DNA of 64,000 nucleotides, taken from NCBI GenBank assembly GCA_964247055.1, contig OZ176054.1:8370001-8434000 (forward strand). Direction: 5' to 3'. The notes beneath the pieces were generated by a model. It did not search any database. It was not told where the DNA came from and worked only from the letters and a program-made list of their open reading frames with translations. This document shows positions 32,427 through 44,700 of this stretch, piece after piece (the stretch's first letter is position 1; every line of letters begins with the position of its first letter). A program made the position numbers and the translations under genes. This DNA comes from Paragordius varius. Its lineage: Eukaryota; Nematomorpha.

Positions 32427-35400
32427 ATGTCAAAATTAGACCCTTATGAATATTTTTCAACTATATACCAAAAAGAATTTTTACATGTTATAGAAACAGT
32501 TAGATTTGAATTATTTTAGTTTGATGGGTTAAAAGATATTGTTATTGAGAAAGAGTTGATAAAACCTCTAGATTTGATCCTCTCCATTAACACCTTAAAA
32601 CACCATAATGTGATTAAAATATTTCGCTTGGAAGATCACAATGTTAAAATATCTTCAGAAACGTATTCATTCAATTGAACTTTAGATGTATTTTCATAAT
32701 ATCACCCAGTAAAAAATCTTTTCAGCTTCTTCTCAACCATTTAAACCACATTTCTCTCTATGGTTCCAGCGCTTCATTAGGGCTAGTTTTCATACCAAAA
32801 TTTGTAATAATATTTTTAAATACGTTTTATTTATAGCGACACTTAGTAGTTAAAATATAATTCTAGATTTGAATTTTTTTAAGAAATTTTATCATAGCCA
32901 AACTGGGTTTTGTAAATAAAGATCAAATTTTATAAAACGGCTCTCATTATTTTAACACCTGAGGGCACCATATATTTTAAAAGCTAATGTTGGTAATATA
33001 TACTTGCGTCAGTAGGCACTTATTTCTTAAAATTAACTTGGTTTAATATTTAAAAAATAATATAAATTCGACTGTTCGGATATATAGTCATTATATATTT
33101 TTTTTAAAAAAGCGGATTTCGATTAAATACTGCGATTCAGAAATCATATAAGAATTATTAAATTTAATTATATAAGGTTGATACTGCAACCTATGACTTT
33201 ATATTATCTCTATCAATCGCAAAATATTGATAATTATATAAGCTTTACACTGGTACTTATCAAAAAATTTAAAGGGCTGCAGAAAAATTTTTTGCTTAAG
33301 GGCAATGCATCATTTAATATCGATAACTTCTGCTTTTTTAAATTAGTACATTAAATTTAATAAATAATTAAGGGTCAGAAAAAAGCACTTAAAGGAGGGG
33401 TGCGGTTTGAGTACTCATGTTTTAAATCATCCATAAACTATATATGATAACAGCCAATTTTATTTTAAAAAACGCATCGCATTATTACCAAATTATAATT
33501 GTACAATTTAGATCAAGAATATACTTGATATTTTTCATTATTACCCTACCCATCAATTATTAATTTGGCTATTTTTATTGTTTTTGTTTTCATATTTTGA
33601 TTAGTTATACACATCCGCTTGTATTTCAGTCTACTCGATGCTTTCATTTGAAACTAATTAAAAACTCTGTAAAAATTGTATATATACAAACTTTTAACAA
33701 CGGTGTTTACCCGTGCTCATTATGTGTGGCTGATGAGTCCACAATAAGGACGAAACGCGTCTCATACTATGACACGTAGTAAACACTGTCCCCTTTAAAT
33801 TTTCGTTTCATAAAGCCACCTAGTGCTTGATAGGAAGTACTATAACTTCTAATTGCAAAGGTAGGCTAAGAAAAATAATCTCCATAATATGTTTAATATT
33901 TACTATAAATGGCGTTTTCCGCTATAAAATTTGTGATTTTCTAGTTATATTTATATTGTTATAAAAAAATCGTTTTATGCCTAATGATGGGTATAAAAGA
34001 TAATATCGCACAAATTAGATATTTATTTTTACCAAACGAAGTAAAAAATGATCCTACGCACAAAAATATTGACCACCTATGTAAGCATTTAAATTATGAG
34101 AGAAACACAAAAAATTATCTACATCATAACCCTTTTCAAATAATAAAAATAAACCCTTTGTAAAAAATTAATTTTATTTTCACTTTGTGCCTCAGTATGA
34201 TTACTTAAAATATTCACAATCGCAAACTGTCTAACTGATAAAAGTTTACGCAACTCTTATAAACTAGATCTTTTTCGGAAAAATGCATTGCAATCAGGTA
34301 AAGGAATTGGTTTATTGTCAACGTTTTTCTAAACTAGTTTAATATGAAGGGGGGGATGGCTATCTATATAGAAATGATCTCAAACGTGGCCTTATAGGTG
34401 CATTTTTATGACCCTAAATTTTTATAAACTTTTTGAGTATATATCCGCAAATGTGGCAAACAGCTTATGAAATTTTTATCGGTTTTATATGGTGCACGGC
34501 CCTTGAGACAAGAGATATATTAGTGAGTTCACTGGTATATGGTATAAACATATTCCAATTTGCTATATTTATTTTATGGTTAGACGTATGACTGTCAACT
34601 AAGCTTAGAAGCGTGTGGTGTTTGGGAATGTTTCCAACAAATTTTGCATTTTCCCTACTTATTACAACCGATTGATCGAGATTTATTTTGTATGGGTTTA
34701 CCAAACATAAGGACACACCCATCAAAGTTGAGTGTAGATAATAATTACGCCCTTATGTCTCAAATGTTAAATAGTATTCAAGATACTTTTGGACCATTTA
34801 AGGATATAAGTGTGCTAGGAACGGCCTCCAAAGTTATTTTTTAGTTTATGCAAAGTGCGAAAGTTTTATGGAAAATTAATTTCAATATTATAAAAATTTA
34901 AAAAATATTTTATCATTGGCAGCAATTATTTGATATCTGGCTAACCGGTAATGGTGGGAAAAGCTATTCCACAGACGTTTATAACGAAGAGAATACTGCG
35001 TCATCGGAGATTCCAAATTTGATAATTTTTGATAGAGGTATTTTTTTGATTAGACTTTTTTTTCGTTTAATATTTGTTTTATTTTATAAATTTAATATAA
35101 TTAACACTATACTGTTTATATACTCGCACAAAATTAACAATTAACGTTTCCATCATTTATTTAAATGGGCCATCTTTTCAAATTTTTTAAATTATATTTT
35201 AATTTATCAATAGGTGATAATCACTTTTTTCGTTATTTTTTTCAATATTACAATCAAAATTAGTTTTTATCTGCTGTATCCCATTATAATAATATTTTAA
35301 TGTTACTATTTCCCCGTATCCTCTAAATTAATTTTCTGGGGCATTAAAATAATTGTTATTAATTATAAATATAAACTTTTATTTGCATTAGAAATGGACA

Positions 35401-36163
35401 AAATAACCCCCTTTGTGACTTCATTGGATTACACGAATTTGATAAACCAGGTTTTTGGTATAAATGCAGGTTGTGTCGAAGTCGCCTCATCTGTACTGTC
35501 TCAAAGCATTACATCCAATTTTAAGACAGATATGAAATTGATTGAGGTAATAAATTTATACTTTTCAGTTTAGTTATTTTTAACACAATTTTATAACTTC
35601 ATCGCTAGTTTAAATTTTAATATTGCTTTTAACAAACCTATGTATATTAAAATTTATATTCGCACAATACAAATAGGTGGAAAAATTGCCAGCCAATAAC
35701 CTTAAAATCAAATTATCAAGCGATACGGTATTTTTTAATATTTAAGGATTTTGTTATAACTATTAATCTGCCAATTAACTAAAATATGTTAAGCGATACT
35801 TTTTAATTATGTTATTATATTCAAATTGCAGATATATCAAGATATAAAATCGACCCATTTTTCCGTAGTCTCCGAACATCTCAAAGAATTAAGCAAGAAT
35901 TTGCAATCACAATATGATGTATATCCATAATTTTTATTTTATTATCAAAAATATTGGATAATGTATAGAAATAAAAATGTTGCATTTTTTATACAATACA
36001 AATACTAGAATGCACAAAAAAGCATCGAAGGAATGAAATCATACGTTACTCAACATTTGAAGGATGTTAAAATACAACAAAAATCTCTAGCCTTACGTAA
36101 TTTATCTTTTTATTCACCATATTAAATTGAAAATTTAAGCGTATCCGACGGTTAATAACTAAT

Positions 36164-36199
<36 letters not shown>

Positions 36200-37834
36200 T
36201 GTAATTGCATTTACAATTATCTAAAACGTACATATGTAAGGTAAAGTAAGTTTTACTGTTTAAAGTAGGTTAACTTATTATAGTTTGCACGGTTGATGGT
36301 CGATATTATGATTGATGGTGTTTGTACTATTTATATACAAGATATCTCTTTTGATTCATATAGGAGTTGTATAGCTTTCCGGAGCTTTTCTAATTTTAAA
36401 AGTATGGGGTCTAATCTCTAGCGCTATCTCAGCTTTTTAGGGTTGTTCTATCGCGTTATCGCTGTTTTAGTTATTTGATTCCTTATAGTAATAATATTGC
36501 GGTTAGTAACACCAATATAGGGGGTGACTAGAGTATTATCATCATTTTATTCGTAAATCCCGTTTCGATTCCTACATGTCGATATTTTTAATATCTTCTG
36601 GCATCGGTTCTTAAAATGGTTTCTATTTGGCACTATTTTTATTATTTAAATATTAAAATGCTAAACGAGTCTCACACAATATGTGAACGTCAGACCGAAA
36701 ATTGCCAAGTGTCACGTGAAATCCTGCTTTAGGCAAATAGAAATTATTTTGCATCTAATTGTGATAGCTGATTAAATATGGCTATATTTTGAATTCCAAA
36801 TTGTGGCTTCCACCTTAAATCAAATCAAATTTATTAGTAAAATATAATAGTTATATGGGGGATGAATTGGTACTAAGGTGATTAAATCATTATCAAAGCT
36901 GTTGATCTTCAGAGTTGAAGGTAGCTGATTTGAGATAAGTTTTTATTGCTGTTTTCCAATTGTTTCTATTTTCCGCTTCTTCTAATTTTAGTTTGGCCTC
37001 AGTAAGATCATCATATATAGTACGAATCCAGCTTTTGAAGGGTCTGCCAGGCTTTGAGCTAGATTTGGAGTAGGACATCATTATATGTATATAATTATCT
37101 GGTGGTCTACGATGGATGTGACCAGCCCCTCTCAGTCTTTTAGCCCTTAGAAAGCGATCAAAAGCAGTGATATTAAGGATTTTATACGGATCAAATTGAT
37201 TATTAAAGTTAGAGAGTTTAGGATTATGTACTAAAAGGATCGTTTTGAGTATTTTGGATTCTGTTTTTTGGAATTTACCAAGGTTTGACTTTGTCATGGG
37301 CCAACATTCCGTGCCGTAGGTTAGTGCAGGACGGATAATGGTAGAATATAACTGCGATTTCGTTTAAAGTTTGATGTATTTATTATTAATTATGTGTTTT
37401 AGTCCATGGTATTTTTTCCATGCTTCAGATGATCTGTGTTTGAGGCCATCACTGATACCTACTTTGGAGGATATTTCGTCACCCAAATATTTAAAGTGAG
37501 TAACAGTTTCGTAATTGTAGTTATTAGAGATTGCAATTTGGCTAGTATGGGTAGGTTGTCGATGCAACTTGAGCAAGTAAAGGTTCAACCCTAAGTAATT
37601 TTAGGTTGGACCATTTTTTATGTATCCAGAAATTACATTTAGTACACAATATAGAATTTGCCTTTACAGCTAGGCTGCAAATTCTACATGGCTACTTAAT
37701 GGGCTTCATTATATTATCGTGCATTAGTTTTGTTTTGCTGGGATTGATTTTGAGGCCATGACTTTCCAAGCAATTTTTCCATTTGTATCAATTATTACGA
37801 TAATACATTCGCAGGAGCTTACCCTGGGAACTGC

Positions 37835-37878
<44 letters not shown>

Positions 37879-40800
37879 TTTTTACGAAATTTTTTAAATA
37901 AAAATATTGCATTAAGTAATTTCATTGCCTAACTCTCTTAAATTTCAAACTAAAAATAAATAAAAGTTTTTTTAAACAGATACCTAACCTATATATTATA
38001 AAAAACTAACGTTATAATACGGCCATAATAATATTTGCCAATTAACATAAAGGGTAAGTAGTTTCCATATTTACCCACGTTTCTAGTATATTTATTTGTC
38101 ATATTTATAGATGGTTTAATGAAATTAAGACTATTATTTTTACTTTTTTTTGGCGGAGATATATAAATACTCCGCAATATTCTTAATCACAAAAGTATTA
38201 ACATTTCCTTTATTAATACGTTTTGTATAGCATGAGTAAATGGCAGCGAGACATATTATTCTTTTTTTCCAAAACTTATTATCATCATTCATTTGTATGG
38301 GGATTTGCCTTTGAATGACGGTAAACCTGTTTTTTCCAGTCTTTTCTTGATCTGGCTAATTATAGATTTAAATTAAGCGATTCTAGGTCTCTTGTTATTA
38401 GTTAATTTTATATCGCTCGTCTTTAAACTCAGCGGCACAAACAACAACATTCTTAAAGTATTGTTCATTTCTTTTTGTGCCTATAGGTAACAAATATAAG
38501 CTACCTTAAACAATGCAAAAAAACCTTTTTTGTCTTAAAATCCCTTTTCCAAAAACATATGGGAACTTAACTACCTCATGAACTATGTAACAATCTCTTA
38601 AATAACCCAACGGGTTCTTGCTAATATTCTAGGAGCCCACATTATATATTTTTAAACAACCCTAACACAAATTTTGCAATTTTGGTTAAAATTATATGTT
38701 CATTCTCTTTTTTCATATTAGTTCATTATAATTTAACTTACTTTTACGCTATATGTGGATTTAATTTGTAATAATAAATTAAATATTATATGATCTTTTA
38801 ATTTGGATATAATGTGAATCAAATTTGATAAAAATTTAATATTTTTAATTATACAAATTTTAGCAATTTATAAAATACAATAATATTTTTTTATTTTTTG
38901 TATAGATATTGGGTTGTGTGAAAACATAATTAAAATGAAAGATGACTTGGTCATTGACTTTCCCGCTCAACTTGACATTGAACAAAGTAATGATTATATA
39001 TATATATATATATATATGAATCATATTTCCGAATATAATATATACTTAATTTGATTACAAAATAATATTTTATTCATAATTATGTTTTTTTGACGGAAAT
39101 GCGCTTTCTTCTATTTTAATAAATTTTAAAAAAATCCTGTTAGCGCTTTTTTAGCGTTTTATCCATTATTATCTATTGTTTACGATATGGCTTTATTAAT
39201 ATAAACATTATCAATTAAAATTAATCATATACCATATTTTAAAGAAGTGAATATCCGAGTTTAGAATATCCTATGTTTAGGTATTGCAGAAACTTAAATG
39301 AGCCTTTTGGAATCGGTTAAATTTAGATTACGCGCTATTTTTTTATTTGTTATATTCCGTTACACGTTAATTTAATGGCAACGGTCAGTTGTTAAAAATA
39401 TAAAAAATTTAAGTATATTTGATTAACAATATTATTATTATTATTCTTATAATTTAAAACTCAGAGAATCTTTCCACATTTAATAACATCAGTGTGCGAG
39501 CTAATAAAAATAATAAAACAATTTACTAACAATAAAACATAATTTATAAGGTATTTTACGGCAAGGGGATTTGAAAACGATAGTGACAGCACTTCAAGAA
39601 CTCATGTATAAGGAGGTATTTGTTTTATGCAAAAATTCTTAAATATTATTTTTGTTGCGTAAATTTCGTTTTTTTAATTATATAATATTTTAAATTATAG
39701 TGTCCACCATACACAATTTTGGCATTGCTATGCCTGATTTGTCAAATCTATGGGGTAGATGCAAAAACATTGGACAGCTTAATTCAAGATTTTTACCACG
39801 TAAATAAAAATTTTATTCTGCAATTGGTTGTTAAAATCATTTTATTATGTATACAATATAAAAAATTTGAGTTGATACTTATTACTTGTTGTGTATGCAA
39901 TCATTATAAAAGTAATTATATTGATTGATATATATCTAATTTGTGTAAAATATTTAACAAATATCATTTATAATTTCAAACATATTAGAGAAGAAAAAGT
40001 ATTACAGAACAAAATTTTATATTTTACAGATTTTTAACTTAATAAATAACGGTTAGATGCATGGATTTGAGTATATTCCCGTTGTTGAAGAACTTAAATC
40101 TATCAACTTAATACAACACCGGAAATTGACAACAGGAGGGTCTAATTTAAGCAATTTTTTGCACGAATCGCCCTTAAGTAATTTGACAGGCGTTACACAC
40201 ACAACAAACCAATGGTATACAACTGTTACCAAAAAAATGTTTGAAATGGTATGTATTTTATTAATTAAAGCGACTTCTAATTGGTCAGATTTTAATTTTT
40301 TTATGGATATTATGCTTTTTTCTAGGAAGTCCCAAGTGAAACTGTTGATTTCCGAAAACCTAATGATATAACATATGTCTACAATGGCGTTTACATTCCG
40401 ATTTCGATTGGATTAATTAAACAGGTATTTGAATTTCTTATAAAGTAACTTAATTGTGTAAACTTTTTTGATTACAGTATGCACATGTTGACCAATTGTT
40501 AATACAGTAGATAGTATAAAATAATTTTTTTTGTCCGTAATTAAATAAATGACCAACAAAGTCCTATAGCCATCTCCCTGTGGTGTTTCCTAGGCCAGTT
40601 TATAATGATTTGTAAAATCATTATTTGCACCTCTTTTACGTAAAAAATCGCCTTAGAATATCACGAAGTATAAATATACTGAATATGAATTACTTCGTAG
40701 CACGAAAACTCCAAATTCGGAGTCCTTCCCTTTATAATATAAATTAAATAAACAAAGATAGAAAAAAATGGTCAATTTCAACCATTTGTTGTTTTTTTAC

Positions 40801-43455
40801 TCATATACTATATTGCCAATTGGTCATTAATGTGAATTGGCCAACATAAATGTGCATACTGTGTAAATCCTTAAAAATCTCTGGTTTATAGCGGGTTTTA
40901 TATAATTAAGATCACTTATAAATATAATATAATGGGTTTAATTAATAAAATATTTTTCATTGATTTTATTAAATTTTTGATGCATATATTATATTGCTGT
41001 CAGTCATAATTAACTGGATGTTTACTAATACTTTATAATATGAAATACTTCTAATGGTAAAAATTCAAATTTTTAAGACAAAATATATTCAATGATTAAT
41101 GATTTTTCCGATATTTGATTTTTCTAGATAATTTAAGACTACAACCGTGAAATATATATAGTGTGGTATATCTCTATTCCTTATTTTGCAACCCAAAACA
41201 ATAGTTTATAATAAATAATAAGCAGTTTTAAACCGTCAAACATTGATATAAACGAAAATCAAACTGTTTATGAAAATTAAATTTTACAATGAAAATTCTA
41301 AATGATATGTAAAACCTTTTGTGCTTAGCACTCAACATAACGACATAACTATTACATTTACAATTCAAATTCACCTTTAAACAATACAAATTCAAATTTA
41401 CTGTTAAACAATTCAAATTCACCCTCATATATGTTTTTTAAGATTAAAAAATACCTAAATTTTAAAAAATAAAATTTTGTTTTAAATTAAAATGATACTG
41501 AAAAAATATTAAACTATGCCATAAAGATATATTTTATATTAATAATGAGTTATATTAGTTCGAAAACACATAATTTATTTTTAGGGTGAATTGGTATATT
41601 TGACTTTATATTATAGAGTTGTTTGAATAGTATCTGAAAAAACAATGTATTAGAATTTTATAAAATTAATATTTTTTAATACCAAAGTGATCATTAAATT
41701 TCATTGATAATTTTTTCCAAAATGGTTCTTATGATTTATTTACCATATTTATAGTTTATTACTAATCAATACTTGAATTTTGATGAATTGCTTAAAGTTT
41801 TACCCGAAAACACCTTTCATTCACACCAAAATTCCAAGATTAAAACAGGTTTGAATATACAAATGTAAATTATTTTACAAAATATCGTTTATTCTTATTA
41901 TAGTTAATATTTAACCCTTAAATATTAAGAAATTTTTGACTAATATGAAATTATACATTAGTAAACATTTAATATGATGATAAAATTTGGCTATACAATA
42001 TCGTATGGTGTTACCTTCCAATGATTAACAGTATGACCGGTTAAAATTTTTTGCAAAAATATTTACTCCGTAAATTTTTTTTACAAAATGTAAAAAATAG
42101 CCTTAATTTTTACATTACAATATAATACATAATTTATACAAAAAATTATAAATCAATCCTACAATCCAAAATTGCATTAATATACAAAAACGATATTTTT
42201 TGTATCCATTAATCTACATTAGATCACTCCTTATAATGAGTTATCCTTATAAGGAGTGTCTAATAACTAATTTTATGCTGATATCATACATTTTTCCAAT
42301 TCAACAACGTCTTAATAACATAAAGCCGTTAATCATTCAAAATGAGATTTTTTACATTATTAAATGAAATTTGGTTTAATTCATTTTTATAAAAAAAATT
42401 TAAATAATGATGCGTATAATGAGCCATATTTTTTCCCTTATTCGGGATTATGGATATCTACTGGCTGTTAAATTAGACTTTGAAAAATGACCCATTATCC
42501 AAATACAATTTCTCAAATTATTGCAAATGTGGGCGTGATATAAAAGGATATGTATTTAGCTATTTCCGAGAAATATTTATAAAACACTCACTATTGAGTA
42601 CTTTGATCAGAAGAATAATAATAACATGATACATATACCATTTACAATTCAATTTGACCCTTAAACAATTCAAATTCACCCTCGAACAATTCAAATTCAC
42701 CCTCAAATAAAATATATGTTTTTTAAGATTAAAAATTAACTATATATTATATATTTTTCAAAAATAAAAATTTTTCTTTAAATTAAAATAATACTGAAAA
42801 AATAATAAACTATACCTAAACATATGTTTCTATTAATAATGAGTTATATTAGTTCGAAAACTCATATTATTTTAAGGGTGGATTTGAATTGTTCAAGGTG
42901 GATTTGAATTGTTTGAGGGTGAATTTGAATTGTTCAAGGGTGAATTTGAATTGTTCAAGGGTGAATTTGAATTGTTCAAGGGTGAATTTGAACTGTAAAT
43001 GGTATATATTATGGGGTCGATAGGATAAAACAATATTTATTTCCTTGTCTGAACCAATAAATTCCACTAAAATTTTTACTTATTTTAATGAAAATTATTA
43101 TTTTACAAAAAATATTTCACGGCATTATAAAGTCTTATTTAAAAATATAGATTTAGATGTATGCTAAATAGTATTTATTTTCGCAAAAGTCGTCGAAATT
43201 GACCATAAGCAACACAAACTCCTACAAAATATAACATTTAGTATTTTATTTTTGCATGATTTATTTAGAATCTAATGATACACATATGATTTTATTTTAC
43301 GGTGGATGCACTTATGGAGAAATTGCTACCACACGGTTCCTAGCCAAAAAATTAAGTATAAAATTTTAACCATAATTATTTTAGACAAAACCATTTATAT
43401 TGTAACAACTAGCATATTCAATGGACCATGCTATGTAAAAAATCAAACTAATTAA
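32427..43455 (+). CDS. VPS33B: VPS33B-like Sec1/Munc18 protein
   Basis: A multi-exon gene of about 630 aa. SM proteins of this family clasp SNAREs; VPS33B with VIPAR acts in late endosome and lysosome-related traffic. Exons: 32427-32498, 32520-about 32642, 33945-about 34150, 34584-34832, 34923-35037, 35392-35546, 35677-35727, 35832-35918, 36009-36096, 38906-38986, 39551-39615, 39701-39799, 40057-40248, 40326-40424, 41755-41848, 43269-43355, 43385-43455. Family landmarks in order: GLKDIVIEKELIKPLD, YLLQPIDRDLF, LIIFDREMDKITPFVTSLDY, KSLALHIGLCENIIK, NDITYVYNGVYIPIS, FYGGCTYGEI and YIVTTSIFN. Phases agree at every junction from 34584 on. The link between the third and fourth exons is unresolved. 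The first intron is 21 nt (33 nt if an upstream GT is used) and the last is 29 nt. Large introns hold a hammerhead motif, a LINE and MITEs. Some stretches resemble VPS33A, but GGCT and VYIPIS favour VPS33B. Confidence 0.85.
33703..33786 (+). ncRNA. Hammerhead ribozyme-like motif in a VPS33B intron
   Basis: The catalytic core is complete: CTGATGA (33730-33736), stem II GTCC/GGAC (33737-33740 with 33748-33751, loop ACAATAA), GAA (33752-33754), stem III ACGCGTC/GACACGT (33755-33761 with 33771-33777, one C-A mismatch, 9-base loop), then A at 33778, so cleavage would fall after 33778. An outer helix GTGTTTAC/GTAAACAC (33703-33710 with 33779-33786) pairs perfectly over 8 bp and starts right at the cleavage site, giving a type I layout. 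Unusual: 19 bases (33711-33729), able to form a GU-rich hairpin, lie between the outer helix and C3, where stem I should join directly. Stem II and the core resemble the schistosome hammerhead. It lies on the sense strand of the host gene. It may be a degenerate copy. Confidence 0.65.
34368..34534. mobile_element. Short hAT-derived MITE in a VPS33B intron
   Basis: The left side ATGATCTCAAACGTGGCC and the right end GAGTTCACTG (reading inward CAGTGAACTCAC) match the ends of the hAT element at 16827-19159. The 'atccgcaaatgtg.caaacag.tatgaaat' interior matches 19770-19815. It ends only about 50 bp before the VPS33B exon at 34584. Confidence 0.5.
36166..36197. repeat. (AT)n microsatellite
   Basis: An uninterrupted AT dinucleotide run inside the large VPS33B intron. 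Similar runs lie at about 37838-37875, 38994-39018 and 49867-49892. Confidence 0.9.
36895..37912 (-). pseudogene. Non-LTR retrotransposon (LINE) reverse transcriptase, C-terminal fragment
   Basis: This lies in a 2.8-kb VPS33B intron, antisense to the gene. On the minus strand, in order: a stretch like SLESHGLKINPSKTKLM (37720-37760), a Cys-rich motif CGICSLAVKANSILCTKCNF with WIHKKW (37640-37700), FKYLGDEISSKVG (37480), RPALTYGTECWPMTK (37290-37340), and RLRGAGHIHRRP with GRPFKSWIRTIYDDL (37000-37140). This order is typical of the 3' third of LINE ORF2. The frame is interrupted near 37345 and again between 37588 and 37640. The upstream RT core and endonuclease are missing: a 5'-truncated dead copy. 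Clade not determined. Confidence 0.75.
41353..41596. mobile_element. MITE with 21-bp-repeat arms, decayed copy
   Basis: The left arm has TACATTTACAATTCAAATTC then three short repeats of the 'caaattcacc.ttaaacaat' unit. The interior (AATAATGAGTTATATTAGTT, then CGAAAACAC) is the same as in the copy at 42636-43004. The right arm is reduced to one unit ending GGTGAATTGGTATA. It lies in the VPS33B intron between 40425 and 41754. Confidence 0.65.
42636..43004. mobile_element. TA-flanked MITE with 21-bp tandem repeats in its arms (369 bp)
   Basis: It begins TACCATTTACAATTCAA and ends TTGAACTGTAAATGGTA, inverted repeats flanked by TA on both sides (Tc1/mariner-style target, inferred). The left arm carries about three units and the right arm about six units of a 21-bp repeat whose core is GGGTGAATTTGAATTGTTCA, inverted between the arms. 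The interior is about 150 bp of AT-rich sequence. It lies in the VPS33B intron before the 43269 exon. The units are homogeneous in the right arm, which suggests local expansion after insertion. Confidence 0.8.
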
Positions 43456-43514
43456 TATATTCCTGTATATAAAAATTATATTTATATTGTAGTCAAATAA
43501 ATATATAATATTTA

Positions 43515-44666
43515 TTAAATAATGCCAACTGAGCGATATGATTTGTCGATACTGTGATTTCGTTTTATCTGTAAACGTATTTTGGCTGCTTTTTCTTGCC
43601 TAAATAAAAAATGTAAATATATTATAATATTAGAAATAAAAAAATCCCAGCACGTCGAGCAACTATAAGTCGCAAAAAATTTTTTTTGAAAAATAATAAT
43701 ATTTAATGTAAAACTCATATGTGAATTGTTTAGTTTTTTCCAATTATAAACCTATAATTTAGCCTTTTAAAAAAATATTTGTATTATTTTTTCCCTTATA
43801 TATTTATGTTATATATCAAAATAATCAAGAGTATTCAAAAATGAAACGAAAATCTAAACCATAAAATTAAACCATTTCTCCGCAAACCGAGGAAAAAAAT
43901 ATTTTCACGAAACCAAAAATGATTTTATAATCACCAATAAATAGCAACCTTGATTTTATGAGTTCATCCTTTTCCATCTGCTGTTCTAAATCGATTTCAG
44001 GATCCTCTAAACTCCATATTATATTTCGAATTTTAGTAATACATTCGGCTTGATTTAATGCCTGATATCTTGTGCTGTCCGAAGTAACTTGTAAAGACCC
44101 ATCATGAGTAATTTTGTGGGCAAACTAAAATCATTATATAATTTTTTTAAGAAAAATTTAAGTTATAAAGACAAAACGTAAAAACTAAAACAAAGATATT
44201 TATTTAAATACACCCATATTTTTTAATGATTATGCATCCTTATAACCTAATTAAATAAAATTGAGATTGTTACCAACTTACATTTTATTTCTATTTTAGT
44301 AACCAAAAGGATAGGCTATATTTTAAAAAGCATGGTAAGGTTTACAAAAATATCTGAATGTTAATTTAGTTTTAAAATAATTTTAAACACAAATTTTTAG
44401 TCTAATATGGAGTCTACTTTGGTTAATAATTTTTGTTTGTATTCTGATGGAATCCAATCGGCATTTTGTACATTAAATCGTATTTGAACTTTAGTTTTTC
44501 CTAAAATAAATATAAGACCAACTGGCATTAACATTGGATCCGCCGGGCGCACTACTGTTCATATAATTAATATTAAGTTGATCTGAATGTTAAAAAAATA
44601 AAAACTTATCGGAATATATCCATTAAACTTTTGATTAAATGAAGCGTAAAACCGCCGTAAAAGCAT
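43515..44666 (-). CDS. ICT1: ICT1/MRPL58-like mitochondrial ribosome rescue protein with GGS motif
   Basis: Five exons encode 154 aa: 44606-44666, 44523-44582, 44418-44500, 43949-44124, 43515-43599; all phases agree. The start MLLRRFYASFNQKFNGYIP is a basic, Ser-rich presumed mitochondrial targeting peptide. It continues NQLNINYMNSSAPGGSNVNA, matching the ICT1 class where human has SSGPGGQNVN. Later blocks match in register: TKVQIRFNV, GSLQVTSDSTRYQ, NQAECITKIRNII, and a basic C-terminal tail (KAAKIRLQIKRNHS) that in the family enters the ribosome. ICT1 is a mitoribosomal large-subunit protein with codon-independent peptidyl-tRNA hydrolase activity; the catalytic Gln of GGQ is Ser here. The first two introns are 23 and 22 nt. 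It is divergent from IMP4, with 34 bp between the start codons, and convergent with VPS33B, with 59 bp between the stop codons. Confidence 0.85.
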
Positions 44667-44700
44667 GTTGATCAAATTGTTTTCTGAATGAACACCACAA
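44667..44700. promoter_or_regulatory. 34-bp gap between divergent start codons (ICT1/IMP4)
   Basis: The ATG of ICT1 (44666, minus) and the ATG of IMP4 (44701, plus) are separated by 34 bases with no visible TATA element. Transcription of both genes must start here or inside the opposite gene's first exon/intron, which suggests a shared bidirectional promoter. The 5' ends are unknown. Confidence 0.45.

Noticed and set aside
33703-33786. Type III hammerhead with the 33711-33729 hairpin as closed stem I
   Set aside because: The base before the cut would then not be U paired with the conserved A, and the required stem III strand does not pair. The type I reading fits the core better.
34465-34725. 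Minus-strand open frame of 86 codons
   Set aside because: Antisense to the VPS33B exon at 34584-34832 and to the adjacent MITE.
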